Positions 18,079 to 26,591 of a stretch of 64,000 nucleotides of DNA are shown here, piece after piece. The notes below the pieces were generated by a model that did not search any database, was not told where the DNA came from, and saw only the letters and a list, made by a program, of their open reading frames with translations. Origin of the DNA: Parasedimentitalea psychrophila. GTDB lineage: Bacteria > Pseudomonadota > Alphaproteobacteria > Rhodobacterales > Rhodobacteraceae. Position numbers and translations under genes: made by a program. Numbering within the stretch: the first letter of the stretch is position 1; every line of letters begins with the position of its first letter. Location of the stretch: NCBI RefSeq assembly GCF_030285785.1, contig NZ_CP127247.1:4239501-4303500 (forward strand), written 5' to 3'.

Positions 18079-18146
18079 GGCCAGAGGGGGCAGCGCCCCC
18101 GTCACTTTTTGTGGCCAGAGGCGCCAGCGCCCCCCGTCTTTTTACA
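18079..18146 (+). repeat. 34-base tandem duplication forming two successive hairpin terminators
   Basis: Units 18079-18112 and 18113-18146 agree at 20 of the first 22 bases (ggccagagg-g-cagcgccccc). Each has a GC hairpin and a run of five Ts, so they look like a doubled terminator for the ligase-FrnE operon. Confidence 0.6.
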
Positions 18147-18277
18147 GCACTGATGCACAGACCTATGTGCAGGCAAACCTGTGGCTGACTGAAAAATTTT
18201 GTGATAGCGCCACCTAACACAGCTCCCGGATTGAACCCGATCACGGTTTCCACGTTTTGTGCCGCTTGAGGTAATCA

Positions 18278-19501
18278 ATGTCCAACCCAATTGAAAAACA
18301 AATTTCCAAGGCCGAACTCACCGCCTTGATCGCGATGATGTTTGCAACGATCGCATTCTCCATCGATGCCATGTTGCCAGCACTGCCGGAAATCGGCGCC
18401 GCCCTAAGCCCCAATGACACCAACCGCGCGCAGCTCATCCTGACAGCATTCATGTTTGGGCTAGGCATTGGCACCTTTTTCACAGGCCCGCTATCTGACG
18501 CCTTTGGGCGCAAGCCGGTAATCCTTGTCGGTGCGGTGGTCTATGTGCTGTCCGCGGCGGCGGCCTGGGCCAGTTCCTCGCTCGAACTGTTACTGATCTC
18601 CCGGATCACAATGGGGCTTGGCGCGGCGGGTCCGCGGGTGGTGGCAGTTGCTATCGTCCGGGACCTGTTCTCCGGCCGTGACATGGCGCGGGTGTTGTCC
18701 ATCGCCATGATGATCTTTACGCTGGTGCCAGCATTTGCGCCCCTGTTGGGCCTTGGCATCATTTCGATTGCTGGCTGGCGGGCCATCTTCATCGCAATCG
18801 CCCTGTTCCTGATTATCGTTGTCGCCTGGACCGTTATCAGGCTGCCCGAGACACTCGCACCTGAAAACCGCCGCCCCTTTAAGATGCCCCTTTTGATCAA
18901 AGCCGGGCGAGAGATGTTGGCCCATCCGACCGTCCGCCTGTCGATTTTTGTGCAGACCCTTTGCATGGGGGCGCTGTTAACCATGCTGACAATGGTGCAG
19001 CCGGTCTATGATACCATTTTTGGACGCGCTGACAGCTTTCCGTTTTGGTTTGGTCTGGTTGCGCTGATGTCCGGCAGTGCCAGTCTGTTGAACGCCATCG
19101 TGGTGGTCAGGGTGGGGATGCGCCGGATGGTAACCTGGTCGCTGGCTAGCCAGATCCTGTTCTCCGCCACGGTGCTGGTTCTCAGCAATATGGACCTGCC
19201 GGACACCCTGCAATTTGGTCTTTTTGTCGCCTGGCAAACCAGTCTGTTCTTCATGGTTGGCATGACCCTGGGCAATCTGAACGCCATGGCGATGGAGCCG
19301 ATGGGCCATATCGCTGGCATGGCGGCCTCGGTCATTGGCGCCATCTCTACTGTGATTGGCGCAGTTCTGGCCGCTCCGATCGGGTTGCTGTTTGACGGGT
19401 CGTTGCTGCCGCTGAGCATCGGCGTTCTGGCGATGGTCAGCACTGCATTTCTGATCATGCTCCGCATGGGGCGGGTCGAGGCTCAGGTACCAGCCGAGTA
19501 A
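18278..19501 (+). CDS. MFS transporter, Bcr/CflA subfamily drug exporter
   Basis: 407 residues with about twelve hydrophobic segments. The Bcr/CflA signatures are visible: DAMLPALPEIG in the first helix, GPLSDAFGRKPVILVG between helices 2 and 3, and the R-D arrangement in AIVRDLFSGRDMARVLS. Such proteins export drugs or small metabolites by proton antiport. Single gene; a strong terminator follows 30 bases after the stop. Confidence 0.88.
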   Translation: MSNPIEKQISKAELTALIAMMFATIAFSIDAMLPALPEIGAALSPNDTNRAQLILTAFMFGLGIGTFFTGPLSDAFGRKPVILVGAVVYVLSAAAAWASSSLELLLISRITMGLGAAGPRVVAVAIVRDLFSGRDMARVLSIAMMIFTLVPAFAPLLGLGIISIAGWRAIFIAIALFLIIVVAWTVIRLPETLAPENRRPFKMPLLIKAGREMLAHPTVRLSIFVQTLCMGALLTMLTMVQPVYDTIFGRADSFPFWFGLVALMSGSASLLNAIVVVRVGMRRMVTWSLASQILFSATVLVLSNMDLPDTLQFGLFVAWQTSLFFMVGMTLGNLNAMAMEPMGHIAGMAASVIGAISTVIGAVLAAPIGLLFDGSLLPLSIGVLAMVSTAFLIMLRMGRVEAQVPAE

Positions 19502-19531
19502 CCTTCAAAAACATCGGTAAATCATCAAAAA

Positions 19532-19560
19532 GCCACCCTGCGTAAACAGGGTGGCATTTT
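19532..19560. terminator. rho-independent terminator between Bcr/CflA gene and mfd
   Basis: Perfect 9-bp stem, 19532-19540 with 19547-19555, 6-base loop, A run before and T run after; serves both convergent genes. Confidence 0.88.
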
Positions 19561-19612
19561 AAATTGATGACCACAGCGGGGACCGAGACGCGCCTGCGGG
19601 ATATCACCCCGA

Positions 19613-22600
19613 TCAGGCCGATTGTTTCTTTTTCTTCTTGGCGGCCACAACCTTTTCGGCCAGTTCCCGGGCGATGGCAAAGGCCCCTTTGATCTTGTCG
19701 CCATCACTGCGCCAGTCGCGGCGAACCACAATTTTGTTGTCTTTGACCTTGGCCAAGCCATCCTGCGCCTGGATGAATTCGACCAGCCCGGTGGGCGAGA
19801 TGAACTTGTCATTGTGGAACTGGATCGTTGCGCCCTTTGGACCACCATCCAACTTGGCAATTCCAGCCCGTTTGCACATCGCCTTGATCCGCACCACCAG
19901 CATCAGGGTATTGACCTCTTTGGGCAGCTTGCCAAACCGGTCAATCAGCTCTGCAGCAAAGCCTTCCAATTCGACCTTGGTGGTCAGGGATGACAGTCGG
20001 CGATACAGACCCAGCCTTACGTCCAGATCGGGCACAAATTTCTCGGGGATCAGCACCGGAACGCCAAGGTTGATCTGCGGAGCCCATTGATCGTCGGCTT
20101 CCGACAGGCCTTCCAACTCGCCTGATTTGATCTTGGCAATCGCCTCATGCAGCATCGACTGGTACAGCTCATAGCCAACATCGCGCATCTGCCCGGATTG
20201 TTCCTCTCCCAGCAGGTTGCCAGCGCCCCTGATATCAAGGTCTTGCGAGGCCAGGGTAAAGCCGGCCCCCAGTGTATCCAGCGACCCCAGGACACGCAGC
20301 CGTTTCTCTGCAGCGGCGGTCAATTTGGCGCGCGGCTTGGTGGTCAGATAGGCGTAGGCCCGTGTTTTCGAGCGCCCAACCCGGCCACGAATCTGATAGA
20401 GCTGCGACAGCCCGAACATATCGGCCCGGTGAACAACCATGGTGTTTGCGGTCGGGATATCCAACCCGCTTTCAACAATGGTGGTGGCCAGCAGCACGTC
20501 GTATTTTCCGTCATAAAACGCATTCATGCGCTCATCCAGATCACCCGCTGCCAATTGGCCGTGGGCAATCACATAGGTCAGTTCGGGCATTTGCTCGTTC
20601 AGGAACGCCTCGATATCCGGCAGATCGCTGACCCTTGGAACCACGTAGAAACTCTGGCCGCCACGATAGTGTTCCCGCAACAACGCCTCGCGGATGGTGA
20701 CAGCATCAAATTCGCTAACGTAGGTGCGGATCGCCAGACGGTCCACCGGCGGGGTGCCAATGATCGACAGGTCGCGGACACCGGACAGCGACAGCTGCAA
20801 GGTGCGTGGAATGGGTGTCGCGGTCAGTGTCAGCACATGAATGTCGCTGCGCATCTGTTTCAGGCGTTCTTTGTGACTGACGCCAAAGTGCTGTTCCTCG
20901 TCGATGATCAGCAGACCAAGGTCCCTGAAGCGGATGCTTTTGGCCAGCAAGGCATGGGTGCCGATGACAATGTCAACAACTCCGCGGGACATCCCGTCCC
21001 GTGTGGCCTGCGCATCCTTTGCGCTAACAAAGCGTGACAATTGCCTGACTTCCAACGGAAATCCACGAAAGCGTTCGGCAAAGCTGGCGTAGTGCTGGCG
21101 TGCCAACAACGTGGTCGGAGCAACAATCGCCACCTGCACCCCGGACATGGCAGCCACAAAGGCCGCCCGCATGGCCACCTCGGTTTTGCCAAATCCAACA
21201 TCGCCACAGATCAACCGGTCCATTGGCCGCCCCGAGGTCAGATCGTCAATGACATCGCCAATCGCCCGCAACTGATCGTCGGTTTCCTGATAGGGAAAGC
21301 GCGCCGAAAACGCATCCCAGCTGCCCGGTGGCGGATCCAGCACCGGCGCTTTTCGCAGGGCGCGTTCGGCCGCTACCCGGATCAACCGATCCGCCATCTC
21401 GCGGATACGCTCTTTCAGCTTGGCCTTCTTGGCCTGCCAGGCTCCGCCGCCCAAACGATCCAACAGCCCCTCGTCGTGACCGTATTTTGACAGCAACTCG
21501 ATGTTTTCCACCGGCAAATACAGCCTGGCGTCCTCGGCATATTGCAACAGGATGCATTCATGCGCGGCGCCGGCTGCGGTGATCACCTCCAGCCCTAGGA
21601 ACCGGCCAATTCCGTGATCCACGTGAACCACCAGATCGCCTGCGCCCAGTGACTGAGTTTCGGTCAGGAAATTCTCCGCCTTTCGGCGTTTGCGAGGCGC
21701 CCGGATCAACCGGTCTCCCAGCACATCCTGCTCGGAAATCACCGTCATTTCCGGAGTGAAAAACCCGTGTTCCAGCGCCCAGACAGCCAGATACAACCCG
21801 GATTTGCCAATTCGAGTGCCATTTGAGATCGCGATGATCTCACTAAGGCCCTCGTCTTCGATCAACCCTGTCAGCCGCTCTCGTGCACCTTCGGAATAGG
21901 AGGCAACGACCACCGGCCCATCTTGCAGTTTTGCCTTAATATGATCGGCTAATGATGTGAAAAGGCTGATAGTTTCCATTTGCCGTTCAGGTGAAAAGTT
22001 GCGCCCTATTCGGCCGCCTGCATCCACCACACCCGGCCCATTGGCCTGCGGCAACGGATGCAGCTGGATCACCCGCTGGGTGCCGAGGGCCTGTTCCCAG
22101 GCGGCATCATCCAGATACAGCAACCCCGGAGGTATCGGCTTGTAAACCGTATCCATCCGGCCCTTGGCCTGCATTGCGATCTTGCGGTTTTCATACTGGT
22201 CTTCGATGCTGTCCCAGCGGGCAAGTCTGGCTGGCGTCATCTGATGGTCCAGTGATACCGTCGCCTGTGGCAAATAGTCGAACAATGTCTCTAGCTTGGC
22301 ATGGAAAAATGGCAGCCAATGCTCAATGCCCTGATGTTTGCGGCCGGCACTCACCGCCTCGTACAGTGGATCATCCGCGCCGGCAGCGCCAAATTCAATG
22401 CGGTAATTCTGCCGGAACCGGGTGATCGCCGCCTCGTCTAGGATCACTTCTGACACCGGCGCCAACTCGATCAGATCCAGTTTCTCTATGGTGCGCTGGC
22501 TGGCCGGGTCAAACCGCCGGGCGCCGTCCAGCACATCGCCAAACAGGTCCAGCCTAACGGGGCCGCTTTGTCCCGGAGGGAAGATATCGATGATGCCGCC

Positions 22601-23071
22601 ACGGATCGCATAATCGCCCGGCTCCATGACCGTTGGGCTTTGGGTGAACCCCATCCGCACCAGGAAGTTGCGAAGCGCTTTTTCATTAATGCGGCGGCCG
22701 ACCTGGGCTGAGAAAGCGGCCTCTTGCAAAACCGCCCGCCCCGGCACCCGCTGGGTTGCACCGTTCAAGGTGGTCAGCAACACAAAAGCTGTGGGCATCT
22801 GGTGCACCAAGGCGGCCAGCGTCGCCATCCGCGTCGCTGCAATATCGGCATTTGGCGACACCCGGTCATAGGGCAGACAGTCCCAGCCGGGAAACACAAA
22901 GACCGGCATATCGGGGGCATAAAACGCCAGTGCCGCCCGCATCGCCTCCATGCGCTTATCGTCACGCGCAACATGCAGCACCGGTCCGCCGGATTTCTCG
23001 ACCTCATTGAGGACAAGACGGGCGTCATAACCCTCGGGCGCGCCGCCCATGGTAATCACACGCTGCACCAT
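19613..23071 (-). CDS. mfd: transcription-repair coupling factor
   Basis: 1152-residue ATPase (E. coli Mfd is 1148) that removes RNA polymerase stalled at DNA damage and recruits UvrA. Domain order: UvrB-like N-terminal region, RNA polymerase-interacting domain (about 480-560), then the translocase with Walker A GDVGFGKTE and the DEEQ box (DEEQHFG), and the C-terminal TRCF domain. The C terminus is lysine-rich. The ATG at 23071 is preferred because AAGGAG sits 9-10 bases before it; a second ATG at 23089 has no such site. It lies 40 bases downstream of a small membrane protein gene. Confidence 0.97.
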   Translation of the reverse strand: MVQRVITMGGAPEGYDARLVLNEVEKSGGPVLHVARDDKRMEAMRAALAFYAPDMPVFVFPGWDCLPYDRVSPNADIAATRMATLAALVHQMPTAFVLLTTLNGATQRVPGRAVLQEAAFSAQVGRRINEKALRNFLVRMGFTQSPTVMEPGDYAIRGGIIDIFPPGQSGPVRLDLFGDVLDGARRFDPASQRTIEKLDLIELAPVSEVILDEAAITRFRQNYRIEFGAAGADDPLYEAVSAGRKHQGIEHWLPFFHAKLETLFDYLPQATVSLDHQMTPARLARWDSIEDQYENRKIAMQAKGRMDTVYKPIPPGLLYLDDAAWEQALGTQRVIQLHPLPQANGPGVVDAGGRIGRNFSPERQMETISLFTSLADHIKAKLQDGPVVVASYSEGARERLTGLIEDEGLSEIIAISNGTRIGKSGLYLAVWALEHGFFTPEMTVISEQDVLGDRLIRAPRKRRKAENFLTETQSLGAGDLVVHVDHGIGRFLGLEVITAAGAAHECILLQYAEDARLYLPVENIELLSKYGHDEGLLDRLGGGAWQAKKAKLKERIREMADRLIRVAAERALRKAPVLDPPPGSWDAFSARFPYQETDDQLRAIGDVIDDLTSGRPMDRLICGDVGFGKTEVAMRAAFVAAMSGVQVAIVAPTTLLARQHYASFAERFRGFPLEVRQLSRFVSAKDAQATRDGMSRGVVDIVIGTHALLAKSIRFRDLGLLIIDEEQHFGVSHKERLKQMRSDIHVLTLTATPIPRTLQLSLSGVRDLSIIGTPPVDRLAIRTYVSEFDAVTIREALLREHYRGGQSFYVVPRVSDLPDIEAFLNEQMPELTYVIAHGQLAAGDLDERMNAFYDGKYDVLLATTIVESGLDIPTANTMVVHRADMFGLSQLYQIRGRVGRSKTRAYAYLTTKPRAKLTAAAEKRLRVLGSLDTLGAGFTLASQDLDIRGAGNLLGEEQSGQMRDVGYELYQSMLHEAIAKIKSGELEGLSEADDQWAPQINLGVPVLIPEKFVPDLDVRLGLYRRLSSLTTKVELEGFAAELIDRFGKLPKEVNTLMLVVRIKAMCKRAGIAKLDGGPKGATIQFHNDKFISPTGLVEFIQAQDGLAKVKDNKIVVRRDWRSDGDKIKGAFAIARELAEKVVAAKKKKKQSA

Positions 23072-23111
23072 TGTGCGCCTCTCCTTCATCGAAATTCAAA
23101 CAGCTTCAAAA

Positions 23112-23636
23112 CTAGCCCAGGAAACCATATTTCAGGTTCTGATACATGCCCCACATGGCGGTCACAAAGATTGCGATGGTGCCGATCAACTGAATGTACA
23201 GCCGACAGCGAACCAGTAGTTTGCGCAGCCCGGCTCCCTGGATCTGCTCCCGCGAAATCCGGTTTGCCATCACCAAGCTTATCAGACCAACCAGGGTCAA
23301 GGGGCAGACCAACAAAAACACCGCCTGCGCAAACTCCACATCGTAAAACACCCCAAGCACCAGTAGCCCGGACAGAACGAAACACACGACCCCAAGCAGC
23401 CAGACACCGGAAACCTGCATGATATACAGCATCCGGTTCACATTCACCCGCACCAGATCCTCCAGATCACGTTCCGCCTGACCGCCCATCCGGCCCGCCC
23501 GGTACACCAGGTCGATGGGCACCCCAAGCACCCAGTGGCTGGCGCTAGACCAGACAACGGCCAAGGCGATCCAGAACCAGAGGTTGGAAAATGACCGCAT
23601 GTCGATCAGCTCAACCAAAGTGTCAAATAAGTCCAA
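23112..23636 (-). CDS. four-helix membrane protein of unknown role, conserved next to mfd
   Basis: 174 residues with four hydrophobic segments and a conserved N-terminal IDMRSFSNLWFWIALAVVW. Rhodobacterales homologues that I recall carry the database label 'component of SufBCD complex', but nothing in this sequence or its surroundings shows a role in Fe-S assembly, and no suf gene is here. Start choice: TTG at 23636 has GGGAG seven bases upstream and includes the residues before the first helix; an ATG at 23600 is the alternative. Probably cotranscribed with mfd. Confidence 0.65.
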   Translation of the reverse strand: MDLFDTLVELIDMRSFSNLWFWIALAVVWSSASHWVLGVPIDLVYRAGRMGGQAERDLEDLVRVNVNRMLYIMQVSGVWLLGVVCFVLSGLLVLGVFYDVEFAQAVFLLVCPLTLVGLISLVMANRISREQIQGAGLRKLLVRCRLYIQLIGTIAIFVTAMWGMYQNLKYGFLG

Positions 23637-23804
23637 AATGCCGCTCCCTGCTCTTGGCAAAGCCAAGTTTTTGCATGTATCCACTGCCCCGACCGGCGGC
23701 ACAAGGTCTGGCGACAATAATCCCCGAACCGCGACGTTTGTGCCCTTGTGATCGGGGCCGGAACTGTGCCACCCAAGTCCCTAGCACCTTGGGGAGAAAA
23801 TACT

Positions 23805-24803
23805 ATGACGCCGACCGTTGCCGCCTTTCCAGCCGCCCGTCTGCGCCGCACTCGGGCGACAGCGGCGATCCGGGATCTGGTCCGCGAAAACACGCTGAGT
23901 GTTGGCGACCTGATCTGGCCCGTCTTTGTCCGCGAAGGCAGCGGCATCGAAGAGCCCATTCCGTCGATGCCAGGTGTCATGCGGCGCTCAGTTGATAAAA
24001 TCGCCGCTGCCGCGATTGAGGCACAGGCCCTCGGCATTCCGTCGATTTGCATTTTTCCCTATACCGATTCCAGCCTTAAAACCGAAGACTGCGCCGAGGC
24101 CTGGAACCCTGACAACCTGACAAACCGGGCGGTGCGCGCCATTAAGGCGGCGGCTCCGAATATCGCGGTGATGACCGATGTGGCACTGGACCCCTACAAC
24201 ATCAACGGCCACGACGGCTATGTGGTGGACGGTAAAATCGTCAATGACGCCACCGTTGAGGCGCTGGTGAAGATGACCCTGGCCCAGGCCGAGGCCGGCG
24301 CGGATATCATCGGTCCGTCAGATATGATGGACGGTCGCATTGGTGCGATGCGCCAGGCGCTGGAAAAAGCGGGCCACAGTGATGTGATGATCCTGTCGTA
24401 TTCGGCCAAATACGCGTCAGGCTATTACGGCCCCTTCCGCGACGCGGTTGGCGCCTCGGGGGCGCTGTCGGGTGACAAGAAAACCTATCAGATGGACCCC
24501 GCCAACGGCGACGAGGCCATGCGGTTGGTGCAACGCGACCTGAATGAGGGCGCGGATATGGTGATGGTTAAACCGGGAATTGCCTATCTCGACATCTGCT
24601 ACCGGGTCAAAACCGGCTTTGGCGTGCCGACCTTTGCCTATCAGGTCTCGGGCGAATACGCGATGATCCAGGCGGCGGCGCAAAACGGCTGGATCGACGG
24701 GGAAAAAGTGATGCTGGAAAGCCTGATGGCATTCAAACGGGCCGGCTGTGACGGGGTTCTGACCTATTTCGCTCCAGAAGTAGCCCGGATACTCAACACT
24801 TGA
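23805..24803 (+). CDS. hemB: delta-aminolevulinic acid dehydratase (porphobilinogen synthase), non-zinc type
   Basis: 332-residue cytosolic enzyme that condenses two 5-aminolevulinate molecules into porphobilinogen. The Schiff-base lysines are in SYSAKYAS and VMVKPGIAYLD. The region that holds three zinc cysteines in the E. coli-type enzyme reads DVALDPYNINGHDG (about residues 125-138), i.e. the aspartate-type, so a catalytic zinc is not expected; magnesium or potassium regulation is usual in this class. The ATG at 23805 follows GGGGAG. It is divergent from the mfd-linked membrane protein gene by 168 bases. Confidence 0.95.
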   Translation: MTPTVAAFPAARLRRTRATAAIRDLVRENTLSVGDLIWPVFVREGSGIEEPIPSMPGVMRRSVDKIAAAAIEAQALGIPSICIFPYTDSSLKTEDCAEAWNPDNLTNRAVRAIKAAAPNIAVMTDVALDPYNINGHDGYVVDGKIVNDATVEALVKMTLAQAEAGADIIGPSDMMDGRIGAMRQALEKAGHSDVMILSYSAKYASGYYGPFRDAVGASGALSGDKKTYQMDPANGDEAMRLVQRDLNEGADMVMVKPGIAYLDICYRVKTGFGVPTFAYQVSGEYAMIQAAAQNGWIDGEKVMLESLMAFKRAGCDGVLTYFAPEVARILNT

Positions 24804-24868
24804 TATTTGTCCCGCCATCACGGGGCGCTGTGTCGGGCAAGAAGCCGCGCATAAATTGATAGCGATTG

Positions 24869-24897
24869 ATGACAATCGGCAGAAAAACAGGTATAAC
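24869..24897 (+). promoter_or_regulatory. sigma-70 type promoter upstream of the SYLF lipoprotein gene
   Basis: ATGACA (24869-24874) and TATAAC (24892-24897), each 5/6 to consensus, 17-base spacer. Transcription would start near 24904, about 50 bases before the ATG at 24954. Confidence 0.55.
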
Positions 24898-24953
24898 CGC
24901 AACCAGAGCCGGACAAACCGGCCTTGATCGAGCAATTACAGGCAGTGAAATCT

Positions 24954-25529
24954 ATGAACAGCAAAATTTCTTCCCGGCTAACCCGTCGCGGTTTTGCTCT
25001 GGGCGCCCTGGCCACAACCGGACTGACTGCGGCCTGCGGTAATGGCGTCGGCAGCAGTGGCGCCTCAACCATCGACGCCCGTGTGGATGCCACGCTGAGA
25101 CAAATGCGTGACCTTTACCCCAACACCCAGACACTGGCCGACAAATCCACCGGCATGTTGGTGATGCCGCTGGTCACCGAGGCCGGATTTATCTTTGGGG
25201 CTGGCTATGGTCGTGGAGCCTTGCGGATCAATGGCGCCACCGTCGATTACTATTCGACAGTCAAGGCCAACGCGGGCCTGCAAATTGGCGCCCAGCAATA
25301 TGCCCATGTGCTGTTTTTCATGACCGAAGACTCGCTCAACTCATTCCGTCGGGCCTCTGGCTGGACCGCCGGCGCCGATGTCGGCTACGTCATCCGCGAC
25401 AAGGGCGATACATTGGCAACCGACACCAACACATTGACCTCGCCTATTTTGGCCGCGATTTTTGGACAGGCTGGTTTGCAGATTGGCGCCACGCTTGAGG
25501 GATCAAAATACTCCCGCATCATCCCCTGA
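24954..25529 (+). CDS. SYLF/YSC84-type lipoprotein with twin-arginine signal
   Basis: 191 residues. The signal region has a twin-arginine motif (LTRRGFALG, Arg11-Arg12) followed by a hydrophobic stretch and a lipobox LTAAC with Cys28, so it is probably exported folded by Tat and then lipidated. The rest fits the SYLF (YSC84) lipid-binding domain: KSTGMLVMPLVTEAGFIFGAGYGRGAL. A longer frame begins at 24924, but the ATG at 24954 has AGGCAG before it. Its promoter and terminator flank it, so it is a single-gene transcript. Function unknown. Confidence 0.83.
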   Translation: MNSKISSRLTRRGFALGALATTGLTAACGNGVGSSGASTIDARVDATLRQMRDLYPNTQTLADKSTGMLVMPLVTEAGFIFGAGYGRGALRINGATVDYYSTVKANAGLQIGAQQYAHVLFFMTEDSLNSFRRASGWTAGADVGYVIRDKGDTLATDTNTLTSPILAAIFGQAGLQIGATLEGSKYSRIIP

Positions 25530-25552
25530 TTTCGCCCCGACAATCCAAAGCA

Positions 25553-25580
25553 AAAAACGCGCCCATCCCGGCGCGTTTTT
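25553..25580. terminator. bidirectional rho-independent terminator
   Basis: Perfect 11-bp stem, 25553-25563 with 25570-25580, 6-base loop, between the convergent SYLF lipoprotein and hydroxyacid dehydrogenase genes. Confidence 0.9.
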
Positions 25581-25605
25581 CTGTTTATAAATGTCCCACT
25601 CAGCC

Positions 25606-26478
25606 TCAGCCCAGCAGCCGCAACCGCTTCAGCAGGCTAGACGTGTCCCACCGTCCGCCGCCCTGATTTTGCACCTCTTTGTAAAACTGATCGACCAATG
25701 CGGTCACCGGCAGGCTGGCCCCGGTTTCATTGGCCGCATCCAGGCAAATGCCCAGATCCTTGCGCATCCAATCCACCGCAAAGCCATGCTCAAAGTGATC
25801 CTCGATCATGGTTTCATAGCGGTTCGACATCTGCCAACTGCCCGCGGCCCCCTGGCTGATCACCTCAACAACCGCGCGGCTGTCCAAACCGGCTTTCTCC
25901 GCAAAATGAAGCGCTTCACTCAACCCCTGCACCAGACCGGCAATGGCAATCTGATTGCACATTTTGGTCATCTGACCGGCGCCGCTGGCCCCAATGCGGC
26001 GGCAGATACGCGCATAGGCGTCAACAATCGGCGCCGCAGCGTCAAAGGCCTCTTCGTCGCCACCGCACATCACCGACAAGGCGCCATTCTCGGCCCCAGC
26101 CTGTCCGCCCGAGATCGGCGCATCCAGAAACGAAATCCCGGCTGTCTGCGCCGCGGCATAAAGCTCACGCGTGACCTTGGCCGACACGGTTGTGTGATCG
26201 ACAAACACAGACCCCGACGCCATGCCGACAAACGCCCCATCAGCACCCTGACACACAGCACGCAGATCGTCATCATTGCCAACACAGGCCATGACAAAAT
26301 CAACCCCCTCCGCTGCCTGGCGCGGAGTTGCCGCCCAGCTGCCACCATGCTCCTGGCTCCAGGCCTCGGCCTTTGCGGTTGTTCGGTTATACACCGTCAC
26401 CTGATGTCCGGCCGCCTGAAGGTGCCCAGCCATCGGGTAGCCCATGACTCCCAAACCCAAAAACGCAATCTTCGCCAT
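25606..26478 (-). CDS. NAD(P)-dependent beta-hydroxyacid dehydrogenase (3-hydroxyisobutyrate dehydrogenase family)
   Basis: 290 residues. N-terminal Rossmann motif GLGVMG (8-13), substrate motif DAPISGGQAGAENG at 119-132, and catalytic Lys172 in QMTKMCNQ. Relatives reduce tartronate semialdehyde or oxidise 3-hydroxyisobutyrate; the exact substrate cannot be told. ATG at 26478; divergent from the penicillin-acylase gene with 113 bases between starts. Confidence 0.88.
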   Translation of the reverse strand: MAKIAFLGLGVMGYPMAGHLQAAGHQVTVYNRTTAKAEAWSQEHGGSWAATPRQAAEGVDFVMACVGNDDDLRAVCQGADGAFVGMASGSVFVDHTTVSAKVTRELYAAAQTAGISFLDAPISGGQAGAENGALSVMCGGDEEAFDAAAPIVDAYARICRRIGASGAGQMTKMCNQIAIAGLVQGLSEALHFAEKAGLDSRAVVEVISQGAAGSWQMSNRYETMIEDHFEHGFAVDWMRKDLGICLDAANETGASLPVTALVDQFYKEVQNQGGGRWDTSSLLKRLRLLG

Positions 26479-26591
26479 CTGCTTTCCCCTTGATCCGACT
26501 TAGCCTATGTTGGCGCGACCGTAGCAGCCGCGTCGAAAGGTTCAATCACCTTCGACCTTTGAATGAACAATACCCAAGGAACAAACGACAC

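Larger units (their letters stand above)
17958..18277. other. 320-base intergenic region made largely of repeat elements
   Basis: No gene seen. It contains a roseobacter-type repeat (18032-18059) and a 34-base unit present twice in tandem (18079-18112 and 18113-18146), each a GC hairpin followed by Ts. The rest, up to the Bcr/CflA start, is unremarkable. Confidence 0.65.
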
